Shown here in pieces: positions 26,009-33,257 of a stretch of DNA of 39,706 nt; within the stretch, counting starts at the first letter, position 1; every line of letters starts with the position of its first letter. Source of the DNA: Rheinheimera sp. (GTDB lineage: Bacteria; Pseudomonadota; Gammaproteobacteria; Enterobacterales; Alteromonadaceae). The stretch is from assembly GCA_003482455.1 (NCBI GenBank), contig DMYW01000034.1:1-39706 (forward strand). Direction: 5' to 3'. Position numbers and translations under genes: made by a program. The notes beneath the pieces were generated by a model. It made no database searches. It was not told the origin of the DNA and was given only the letters and a program-made list of their open reading frames with translations.

Positions 26009-28024
26009 TTAGTCTATTTGAAGTTGAAACGGCGGCAGCGCTTTGAGCATGGCGCTGCCGTACGATTTGCTGACCAGACGGCGATCCAAAATGGTGATCC
26101 GGCCTTGGTCTTGTTCTTGACGTAACAGCCGGCCGCAGGCTTGCACCAGTTTACGCGCCGCTGCTGGCACTGTCAGCTGCAAAAACGGGTTACCGCCACG
26201 TTTTTCAATGGCTTCGGCCATCGCTTCTTCTAATGGGGATGTTGGCACCGCAAATGGCAACTTGGTAATTATCAAATTGGTCAGTAATTTGCCTGGCAGA
26301 TCCAGCCCCTCCGAGAAGCTTTGTGTGCCAAATAAAATACTGCCTTGCCCGGATTCGACCTTCATTTTGTGCAAATCCAGCAGCGATTGACGACCAGCTT
26401 CCCCTTGCACCAATAAACTAAAGCCACGCTCACGCAGCGCTTTGGCGACTTGTTCCATTTGCCAATAGGAGGCAAACAGCACGAGATTACCTTGATCTTG
26501 TTGCAAAAATTTAGGCAGCACTTGGATCAGTTCATCGGTAAATGCATCGGAGGTGGGCTCAGTGTTTAGCTGCGGTATATGGATCAAGCCACGCTCTTGG
26601 TAGGCAAAAGGCGAGTCGACCACCACTTCTTTCAGACCTTCGTGTTGTATCAACCCCAACTCACGTTTGATGGTATCAAATGAGTTTAAGCTGCGAAGAG
26701 TGGCAGAACACAACAGCACCGCATGTGCCTGCGAAAACAAAATGTCTTCTAGTTGCAGCATCACCGACAGCGGACAGCTGTGGCCGTATATTCGATCTTG
26801 CTGACTGACGAGCCAACGCGCTTGCGTCGCTTGTTTGTGTTGAGGCTGTGACCATGCGGCCCACAAGGATTGTTGGTCATTGAATTTTTGTAGTAAAAAA
26901 ACCAATTCATGTTGAATTTGCGCCAGCGTGGCACTTTTGATCCGCCCCGCGCCCGAGTGCTCATTTAACGCGGTATTGAGTTGCTCTAGCGCTGCATGCG
27001 CTTTGCCGCTTTGCAGCACCAGTTCATCCGTTTGGCGCTGCCAAAGCTCGGGCAACAAAGCGTCGGTAAATCGACGTTCGGTTTTGCCCAACAACTGCGT
27101 GGGTAAGTCGCGGATCACAGGCTTTAGTGCTACTTGCAGCGCTTGATGAGCGTCAGCGAGTTGCAACACAGCTTTGTATTCACCGGCATCTAATAGCGGC
27201 AATAGTACCTTGCTGAGCTTTTGTATTTTTTCATCAAACTGCGCTGCGTCGAGATTCAGCTGCGCGCTCGCAGCGAAAAACTCGCGACCGACATCCGCCA
27301 AATGATGGGCTTCATCCAGCACTACAATACAATCTTCCAGCGGCGGCAACACAGTTGGACCAGATGCGATGTCAGCAAGCAGCAACGCATGGTTGACCAC
27401 TAACACCTGACTTTCTTCGATTTCGGCCCGCGCCAAATGGAATGGGCAATTGCGATGCGCTGGGTGATGCCTCGGGCAATGCACGTTGTCGGCGCAGATG
27501 CTATACCACAAAGCGTCGGACACGGCTTCAGGCAAGCTATCACGATCGCCAAGCCAAGTCCGATTTTTCCAATGCTCGGCCAAGGCTTGTAACTTGGCGG
27601 GGGACTCTGGTTGGAAAAAGTCGGCTTGCTGCAGTTGGCTGTTCAAGCGATGCATACAGGCATAACGCTGGCGCCCTTTGACCAAACTGAATTCGAACGG
27701 CGTGGGGCAGACTTGTTGAAAGAACGGCAAATCTTTATTTACCAACTGTTCTTGCAGTGCCACCGTGGCGGTCGAAATCACTAGCGTTTTTTTACGGCTA
27801 AGTGCCAGTGGCACACAAGCAAGTAAATAGGCCATTGATTTACCCGTGCCCGTCCCTGCTTCAATCAGCCCAATCCGATCGTAGTTATGAAAACTTCCCG
27901 CCACTATGTTCGCCATGTCTGCGACCAATTGATTTTGGCTCGGCCGCGCCTGATAGCCGGGCAGTGCAGTGCGGATCGCCTGATGGATGGTGCGAATTTG
28001 TTGTTTGTCGTGATCGGTGAGCAT
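26009..28024 (-). CDS. dinG: ATP-dependent DNA helicase DinG
   Basis: DinG is an XPD-like 5'-3' helicase of superfamily 2 that unwinds R-loops, D-loops and other repair intermediates. Walker A is EAGTGTGKS (residues 55-63). The DEAH box is VVLDEAHHLADV. Four cysteines able to hold a 4Fe-4S cluster appear as RYACMHRL and CADNVHC...RNCPF. A C-terminal motif GRLLRQEQDQGRITILDRR closes the helicase core. The frame is open to TTG 28084, but ATG 28024 gives 671 residues and leaves the LexA-like box outside the gene. No clear Shine-Dalgarno sequence is seen. Confidence 0.93.
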   Translation of the reverse strand: MLTDHDKQQIRTIHQAIRTALPGYQARPSQNQLVADMANIVAGSFHNYDRIGLIEAGTGTGKSMAYLLACVPLALSRKKTLVISTATVALQEQLVNKDLPFFQQVCPTPFEFSLVKGRQRYACMHRLNSQLQQADFFQPESPAKLQALAEHWKNRTWLGDRDSLPEAVSDALWYSICADNVHCPRHHPAHRNCPFHLARAEIEESQVLVVNHALLLADIASGPTVLPPLEDCIVVLDEAHHLADVGREFFAASAQLNLDAAQFDEKIQKLSKVLLPLLDAGEYKAVLQLADAHQALQVALKPVIRDLPTQLLGKTERRFTDALLPELWQRQTDELVLQSGKAHAALEQLNTALNEHSGAGRIKSATLAQIQHELVFLLQKFNDQQSLWAAWSQPQHKQATQARWLVSQQDRIYGHSCPLSVMLQLEDILFSQAHAVLLCSATLRSLNSFDTIKRELGLIQHEGLKEVVVDSPFAYQERGLIHIPQLNTEPTSDAFTDELIQVLPKFLQQDQGNLVLFASYWQMEQVAKALRERGFSLLVQGEAGRQSLLDLHKMKVESGQGSILFGTQSFSEGLDLPGKLLTNLIITKLPFAVPTSPLEEAMAEAIEKRGGNPFLQLTVPAAARKLVQACGRLLRQEQDQGRITILDRRLVSKSYGSAMLKALPPFQLQID

Positions 28025-28036
28025 GGCTAAAAAGTT

Positions 28037-28052
28037 ATGTATAGATGTACAG
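28037..28052 (-). promoter_or_regulatory. Candidate LexA (SOS) box upstream of dinG
   Basis: On the minus strand the sequence is CTG-TACATCTATA-CAT. The consensus is CTG, ten bases of alternating T and A, then CAG. One half-site is perfect, the other has one change, and eight of ten spacer bases fit. It ends 12 bases before the dinG ATG, and the gene was named for damage induction in E. coli. TATACA inside the box could serve as a -10 element. Confidence 0.55.
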
Positions 28053-28375
28053 CGGATTGTAGGTTGAACCCCAACAAAGCGCAATTGATGGGACCAGTTC
28101 CACCTAAAACCGAGGCGAGAGTGCCCAATAATCTAAAAGTTCGCAATTTGCAGCAAAGTAATTCGAGGGAATATTGGTTCGACCAGTACAGGTTGGTTAC
28201 TTTTGTTTACTTTTGCACCGGTTCTTTGACGCTGGTTGCCGAAATAATCGCCATTTGGTGTGGGTGAAAATTTATCTAGTGTTGGTGGAATTATCGACAG
28301 AGTTCATGGGGTAGGATTTAGTTGAATACAAATTATATTATTTAAAAACAGTGACATATATTGTTTTCTTAACAG

Positions 28376-28396
28376 GCTGTAACCAACTGTTACAGC
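28376..28396. promoter_or_regulatory. 8-bp perfect dyad, possible operator upstream of the TonB receptor
   Basis: GCTGTAAC and GTTACAGC form perfect inverted arms around CAACT. The spacing (TGTAAC, five bases, GTTACA) is one base shorter than a TyrR/PhhR box, so I leave the regulator unnamed. It lies in an A+T-rich stretch about 75 bases upstream of the predicted receptor promoter. The rest of the 28053-28611 gap shows no gene. Confidence 0.45.
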
Positions 28397-28471
28397 TGTT
28401 CTGCATGACTTTCAATTTCTGAAATAGTTCCTAAAAACTTTCAGAATGTCGAAGAAATTGTGTAAAAGCGG

Positions 28472-28501
28472 TTGACCCACCCAAAAATTCCACTTTATTA
28501 T
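28472..28501 (+). promoter_or_regulatory. Predicted sigma-70 promoter of the TonB-dependent receptor
   Basis: TTGACC (28472-28477) and TATTAT (28496-28501) are 18 bases apart, each with one mismatch to consensus. Transcription would start near 28508, giving a leader of about 104 bases. This is the best-scoring pair I can see in the gap by eye. Confidence 0.5.
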
Positions 28502-28533
28502 CAGGCAGTCACACGAGTCAGTCCAAGTGGCTT

Positions 28534-28559
28534 TCGCCCGGATTGTCGACAACGGGCGA
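28534..28559 (+). other. Hairpin in the 5' leader of the TonB receptor mRNA
   Basis: TCGCCCG (28534-28540) pairs with CGGGCGA (28553-28559). The loop contains the palindrome TTGTCGACAA (28543-28552), which extends the stem. There is no T-run, so it is not a terminator. It could stabilise the message or be a regulator-binding site. Confidence 0.5.
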
Positions 28560-28611
28560 TCGTGATGATGCCTTTTAAAAAAATCACTTAAAGTGGTCCA
28601 GGGAGAAAACA

Positions 28612-31485
28612 ATGTTTAAAGCTAGCAAAACAGCAGCTGCCGTGCGTCTGATTATCGCTTTTGGCGCAGCCTCTGCCGCTATGTCAAACGTAGCTTTTGC
28701 ACAAGAAGCTGCAAAAGAAACTGACGAAGCCAAAAAAGTAGAACGTATCGAAGTTACAGGTTCTCGCCTGAAACGTACCGATTTAGAAACTGCTACCCCA
28801 ATCACCACCATCACTGGTGATGATATGAAAAACATGGGTATTCAGGACGTAGGTCAATTCATGCAATCAAGCCCAATCATGTCTGGTTCTCCAGCCATGA
28901 CTACTACCAACAACGGTGGTAGCGGCGGTACATTCATCGAACTGCGTGGTCTGGGTTCATCTCGTACTCTGGTACTGGTGAACGGTCGTCGTGCTGTAAG
29001 CTCTGACTTCCAAGGTATCCCAAGTTCAATGATCGAAAAGATCGAAGTTCTGAAAGACGGTGCTTCTGCAACGTACGGTGCTGACGCCGTTGCGGGTGTA
29101 GTAAACATCATCACCAAGAAAAACTTCGAAGGCGTTGAAATTTCTGCAATGCAAAAAGCATATTTCGACGTTGACGCTTCAGGTCAAAACAGCATCAACA
29201 TCGTTGCTGGTAAAGACTTCGGCGAAGGCAACATCGTATTCGGCGTAGACTGGGTTAAAGAAAAACCAATTTACCAAGGCGATGTAGGTTGGGAATTCTT
29301 CCAAGCGCCATACAACGTATTGGATGCTGAAGGTGCTCAAAGCTTCATCGACAACGGCCCAATCTACTCTGGCGACAATGCCAACGTATTCATGTTGGGT
29401 TCAGGTTCAACACCATGCGGTAACTTCACAGTCGTTGGCCGTCCAGGTACTTGGACAAACGGCAAGTGTGACGGTGGCGTAGCTACAAACGCTGATATGC
29501 GCCGTTTCGTTGGTGGTGGTGAAGTTAACGATACTTACAACTACAACCCAGTGAACTTGATCCAAACTCCTTACACCAAGCTGAACGCATTCGTGGAAGG
29601 TAAGTTCCAGTTAAACGATACCACAACTGTTTATTCAGAAACTCGTATCAACAAACGTACTTCAAACCAAGAGTTGGCACCAACTCCATACGATACACTG
29701 AACGACCCAGGCTACGCTGTGAAAACAGCAACTGGCGCTGACCGTCGTGGTGTGTCAAAAGACAACTACTACAACCCGTTCGGCGCTGACGTAACTCGTT
29801 CACGTCGTCGTATGGTTGAAGCTCCACGTATCTTCACTCAAGACATCACTCGTTTCCAACAAGTTGTTGGTGTAACAGGTGATATCAAAGGTCTGGATAG
29901 CTGGACTTACGATGTAAGCGCGAACTACGGTCTGGATCACGAAACAGATATCGACTACGGTCAACTGTTCGGTCCAAACCTGTCTAACGCCTTAGGCCCA
30001 TCATTCAAAGCAGCTGACGGTAAAGTGTATTGCGGTACTCCAACTGCAATCATCGGTGGTTGTGTGTCAATGAACGTGTTCGGCGGCCCAGGTTCAATCA
30101 CTCAAGAAATGTTAGATTACGTTTCAGCTCCATTAGTTAGCAACTACATCTACGATGTACTGCAAGTAACTGCATGGGCTGGTGGTGACGTATTCGAATT
30201 ACCAGGCGGCATGGCAAACGGCGGTTTCGGTGCTGAATACTTCGGCGAAAGCACCAAAAACGAAGTTGACTCAGGCAAGTTCTTGTCAGTTGTTTCTGGT
30301 AACAAAGGTAAAGTTGTTCAGAACGCAGAAAAAGCGACTAAGTCAGTATTCACTGAGTGGAACTTCCCACTGATCACTGACCAAGACTTCGCTAAACGCG
30401 TTGAAATCAAAGCAGGCGCTCGTCACGACCAAATCGACTACGCTGGTACTGCAAACACGTACCAATTAGGCGCAACATGGGAAGTGATCGACGGTCTGTT
30501 ACTGCGTACTAACTACGGTACAGTATTCCGTTCACCAACTATGGGTAACCTGTTTGGCCCATTGTCTGATGGTTTCCCATCAGCAATCGACCCATGTAAC
30601 AGCGATGACTGGGCTGGTGCAACTGCTGAACTGAAAGCTCGTTGTTTAGCTGACGGCGTTCCAAACGGCGGTACTGCTAACCTGGATAGCCAACAGTTAG
30701 GTAAGTTTGGTGGTAACATCAACCTGAAACCAGAAACTGGTGACACCTTCACATTAGGCTTCGCTTACTCTCCAGAGTTCGTAGAAGGTCTGGGTCTGAC
30801 AGTTGACTTCTGGCGTATCAACATCGATGACGTAATCGACTCAATCGCAGTTGGTGACTCATTAGATGGTTGCTACCGTGGTGGTGTTGCTCGTCTGTGT
30901 GACAACGTAGTGCGTGATTCTGAAGGTGAACTGGTTTACACCTTGGGTCAAACACAAAACTTGTTCAAGAAGAAAGCAGAAGGTATCGATACTGAAGTTA
31001 CCTACTCACTGGATACTTCATTCGGTCGCTTCAACTTCAACACAATTTGGACTCGCTTCACTAGCCGTCAAGACGAGAAGTATGATGGTTCAACCAGCAC
31101 ATTCACGCTGACTGAACTGAAAGGTCTGTTCATTGACGATACTTCGTATCACAAAGACAAGATCTCTTTCGCAACGTCTTGGGACTACGATGACCTGAAC
31201 GTAACTTACCGCTTAGGTTACTACGGTAAGATGAAGTACAACGCGCAAAACTTCACGTATGCTGACGGTTTCCCAGATGCATTCGCGACAGTTGATTCAA
31301 TGGTTTACCATGACATCAGCGCTCAGTACAACTTCCCAACAGGTACTGTTGTGTCAGTTGGTATCGAGAACTTGACTGACGAAGAACCTCCATACATCGA
31401 AAACGCGTTCAACGCGAACACCGATGAATCGAACTACCGTCTGTTCGGTCGTGGTTACTTCGTGAAACTGTCTCAGAAGTTCTAA
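28612..31485 (+). CDS. TonB-dependent outer-membrane receptor
   Basis: The 957-residue precursor has a signal peptide cut after Ala30 (NVAFA/QE). A TonB box ERIEVTGSR follows, then a plug domain (about residues 55-180) with RGLGSSRTLVLVNGRR and GADAVAGVVNIITKK. A 22-strand barrel ends in phenylalanine (YFVKLSQKF). Several closely spaced cysteine pairs (for example TPCGNF...GKCDGG and DGCYRGGVARLCD) probably form disulfides in surface loops. It takes up a ligand, likely a siderophore, sugar or peptide, driven by TonB-ExbBD; the ligand cannot be named. Codon choice is visibly more restricted than in neighbouring genes, suggesting very high expression. GGGAG lies before the ATG. Confidence 0.92.
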   Translation: MFKASKTAAAVRLIIAFGAASAAMSNVAFAQEAAKETDEAKKVERIEVTGSRLKRTDLETATPITTITGDDMKNMGIQDVGQFMQSSPIMSGSPAMTTTNNGGSGGTFIELRGLGSSRTLVLVNGRRAVSSDFQGIPSSMIEKIEVLKDGASATYGADAVAGVVNIITKKNFEGVEISAMQKAYFDVDASGQNSINIVAGKDFGEGNIVFGVDWVKEKPIYQGDVGWEFFQAPYNVLDAEGAQSFIDNGPIYSGDNANVFMLGSGSTPCGNFTVVGRPGTWTNGKCDGGVATNADMRRFVGGGEVNDTYNYNPVNLIQTPYTKLNAFVEGKFQLNDTTTVYSETRINKRTSNQELAPTPYDTLNDPGYAVKTATGADRRGVSKDNYYNPFGADVTRSRRRMVEAPRIFTQDITRFQQVVGVTGDIKGLDSWTYDVSANYGLDHETDIDYGQLFGPNLSNALGPSFKAADGKVYCGTPTAIIGGCVSMNVFGGPGSITQEMLDYVSAPLVSNYIYDVLQVTAWAGGDVFELPGGMANGGFGAEYFGESTKNEVDSGKFLSVVSGNKGKVVQNAEKATKSVFTEWNFPLITDQDFAKRVEIKAGARHDQIDYAGTANTYQLGATWEVIDGLLLRTNYGTVFRSPTMGNLFGPLSDGFPSAIDPCNSDDWAGATAELKARCLADGVPNGGTANLDSQQLGKFGGNINLKPETGDTFTLGFAYSPEFVEGLGLTVDFWRINIDDVIDSIAVGDSLDGCYRGGVARLCDNVVRDSEGELVYTLGQTQNLFKKKAEGIDTEVTYSLDTSFGRFNFNTIWTRFTSRQDEKYDGSTSTFTLTELKGLFIDDTSYHKDKISFATSWDYDDLNVTYRLGYYGKMKYNAQNFTYADGFPDAFATVDSMVYHDISAQYNFPTGTVVSVGIENLTDEEPPYIENAFNANTDESNYRLFGRGYFVKLSQKF

Positions 31486-31512
31486 TTTCTGAGTCACAGT
31501 TGACCTAATAAG

Positions 31513-31540
31513 AAAGCCAGCGGAAACGCTGGCTTTTTTT
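31513..31540 (+). terminator. Intrinsic terminator of the TonB receptor gene
   Basis: AAAGCCAGCG (31513-31522) pairs with CGCTGGCTTT (31527-31536) around a GAAA tetraloop, with T-run 31534-31540. This is a textbook strong terminator 27 bases after the stop codon. Confidence 0.95.
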
Positions 31541-31856
31541 GCTTACTGTTTTGTGGGCTGTAATTGAATCGCCAGCAATTCAGCAATTCCACAAATTCCA
31601 CATACCAGCAGCGTGTTAACGCCTCGATTAAAAAGGGTGATGGTCGGGCTTTGGTGATCTGTAGCCCAGCACTTATTGAGCCAAGCTTGAGGCGAATCGC
31701 AAACTGATATCCACTTTGACATTAAACTGCCAGCGGCACGGCAAGGTTTTGAGCAGGCTTGATGGCGAGGCTAGGTAAAGCAACTCAGTGAGGTTGGGCT
31801 ATAGACCACGTATTCATGGGCTGCTCTTCATGCGGGCTGTACTTGAAGCACTAAAG
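31541..31856. other. Intergenic stretch with no recognised gene
   Basis: No convincing open frame, RNA gene or promoter was found here. There are short direct repeats of AGCAATTC and ACAAATTCC near 31575-31605. A weak dyad (GGGCT...AGCCC) lies near 31650-31675. It is bounded on both sides by strong terminators, so it may be transcriptionally quiet. Confidence 0.5.
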
Positions 31857-31884
31857 AAAAACCTGCTGAATTAGCAGGTTTTTT
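31857..31884. terminator. Bidirectional intrinsic terminator
   Basis: AAAAACCTGCT (31857-31867) pairs with AGCAGGTTTTT (31873-31883) around GAATT. The A-run and T-run flank both sides, so it works in either direction. It lies ten bases after the stop of the minus-strand zinc-finger gene, which is its likely client. Confidence 0.85.
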
Positions 31885-31893
31885 CATGTTTGA

Positions 31894-32262
31894 CTATTCG
31901 GCGAGTTGTTCGTGATACAGGGTCTCGCACGCGGCGCAGCGTTGACGAGCTGGGTCGTTCATCAACAGTTGACGTTCAATCCGACATTCACAATCGGAAC
32001 ACAAGCCGTACAGGCCCATGTCCATTTGGCTGAGTGCTGCTTGCACCAGTTCTAGGCGTTGGCTTTTTTCCTGTAGTTCAGGTGTTTGCCACTTTTTCAT
32101 TAAATCAGGCCAATGCGTGGTCGGGTGCTTTTGCAATTGCTGATGCAGCTGCTGGTACTCGGCGACGTGGTCAGCGGCTAAATAATGCAAGATATCCTGT
32201 TGCAATAGTTCCAACTCGCTAAGCAGTCTCGAGCGTAACAATGGGGTAAGAGACTGAGGCAT
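31894..32262 (-). CDS. DksA/TraR family zinc-finger protein
   Basis: The 122-residue protein has a long helical N-terminal part. A four-cysteine zinc finger follows, GLYGLCSDCECRIERQLLMN with Cys88 and Cys91, then RCAACE with Cys109 and Cys112. The DksA signature G-x-Y-G-x-C is intact. Family members enter the secondary channel of RNA polymerase and modify initiation, some with ppGpp. The coiled-coil tip Asp pair of true DksA is not obvious, so it may be a TraR/YbiI-like variant. I chose ATG 32262 because GGAGA lies just before it; the frame extends further to 32337. Confidence 0.82.
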   Translation of the reverse strand: MPQSLTPLLRSRLLSELELLQQDILHYLAADHVAEYQQLHQQLQKHPTTHWPDLMKKWQTPELQEKSQRLELVQAALSQMDMGLYGLCSDCECRIERQLLMNDPARQRCAACETLYHEQLAE

Positions 32263-32472
32263 ACCGCTTCTCCACAAATTCAAACGAATAGGTGGATTGT
32301 TGACTCTGAATGCCAACTTTGCCCTGATACAGATCAAACGCTTGGAGTATTTCCGCGATTTGGCAGAAAAAAACCGTGGCTTTTTAGGGGCTGTGCCGCT
32401 GCGAACGTGGCAGATAGGGTGAAAACCGAGTATGATTAACGTCCCTTTTATTTTTGCTGCGGAGCTCTGGCC

Positions 32473-32595
32473 ATGGCCGATGAGAATTTCAAAGAATCAT
32501 TTAATGCACTGCAATTGATTGCGTTTGTGGTGGTTTTCACAGTTCTGTTGTGTTTACCTCCATTAGTAACTTGGGCGCGGATCCTGTCACATTAA
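32473..32595 (+). CDS. Predicted 40-residue single-span membrane protein
   Basis: ATG 32473 opens a 40-codon frame ending at TAA 32595. GGAG at 32461-32464 stands eight bases upstream, and a -10-like TATGAT lies at 32431-32436. The product starts with a polar segment (MADENFKESF). It continues with about 20 hydrophobic residues (roughly 13-33: LQLIAFVVVFTVLLCLPPLV) and ends TWARILSH. An intrinsic terminator follows 20 bases after the stop. I do not recognise a family. Good ribosome binding site, membrane helix and terminator together make it a credible small gene. Confidence 0.6.
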   Translation: MADENFKESFNALQLIAFVVVFTVLLCLPPLVTWARILSH

Positions 32596-32615
32596 TCGCT
32601 GACAGCCGCACCGAC

Positions 32616-32642
32616 AAAAACCGCCCACTTGGCGGTTTTTTT
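32616..32642 (+). terminator. Intrinsic terminator between the small membrane gene and apt
   Basis: AAAAACCGCC (32616-32625) pairs with GGCGGTTTTT (32631-32640) around CACTT, with T-run 32636-32642. It is 25 bases before the apt ATG. A promoter for apt would have to overlap the hairpin or lie upstream of it. Confidence 0.9.
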
Positions 32643-32667
32643 ATCTGACTGAACAAAGAGAAAAAAG

Positions 32668-33216
32668 ATGGATGCAAAAAGCCTCGCCGTACGTTTGAAT
32701 GATGTGATCGCCAGCGTACCGGATTATCCAAAACCAGGTATTTTATTTCGTGATGTCACCAGCTTGCTGCAAGATGGCGACGCGTTCGCTGCAACAATCG
32801 AATTTTTAAAACAACAGTATCAAGGCCAAGGCTTTACCAAAATCGTCGGTACTGAATCACGCGGTTTCATTTTTGGTGCGCCGCTGGCGTATGCACTAGG
32901 CGTCGGTTTTGTACCGGTACGCAAACCGCGTAAACTGCCGCGCGCGACGATTGCTGAAAGCTACCAGCTGGAATATGGTGAGGATACGTTAGAGATCCAT
33001 ACTGATGCGATCACGGCCGACGATAAGGTCCTGTTAGTAGATGACTTATTGGCTACAGGTGGTACTATTGATGCCACAACAAAACTGGTTCGTCGCTTAG
33101 GTGGTCAAGTTGCCGATGCGGCTTTTATTGTCAATTTGCCTGATTTGGGCGGCGCTAAACGTCTAGAAGCGCTGGGATTGAAGGTGTTGGCATTGGTGGA
33201 TTTCGCCGGCCACTAA
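32668..33216 (+). CDS. apt: Adenine phosphoribosyltransferase
   Basis: Apt salvages adenine to AMP using PRPP. The 182-residue protein has the type I PRTase fold, with the PRPP motif VLLVDDLLATGGTIDA in the middle and the family blocks PDYPKPGILFRDVTSLL and GTESRGFIFGAPLAY. Length equals the E. coli enzyme. An AG-rich ribosome binding site lies just before ATG 32668. It begins the apt-dnaX-ybaB-recR-htpG-adk order conserved in E. coli. Confidence 0.96.
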   Translation: MDAKSLAVRLNDVIASVPDYPKPGILFRDVTSLLQDGDAFAATIEFLKQQYQGQGFTKIVGTESRGFIFGAPLAYALGVGFVPVRKPRKLPRATIAESYQLEYGEDTLEIHTDAITADDKVLLVDDLLATGGTIDATTKLVRRLGGQVADAAFIVNLPDLGGAKRLEALGLKVLALVDFAGH

Positions 33217-33257
33217 TTGCCGTCGGCCAGTCCTGCTAGAACACGCATGAGGTGCAG

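Noticed and set aside
28055..28080. GTAGGTTG...CCCAAC resembling a REP element
   Set aside because: The stem is only four pairs and no second copy was found in the window.
28376..28396. TyrR/PhhR box upstream of the TonB receptor
   Set aside because: Arms are TGTAAC/GTTACA with five bases between; the TyrR box is TGTAAA-N6-TTTACA, so both sequence and spacing differ.
31541..31856. Possible degraded gene or small RNA between two terminators
   Set aside because: No frame, promoter or family resemblance could be supported.
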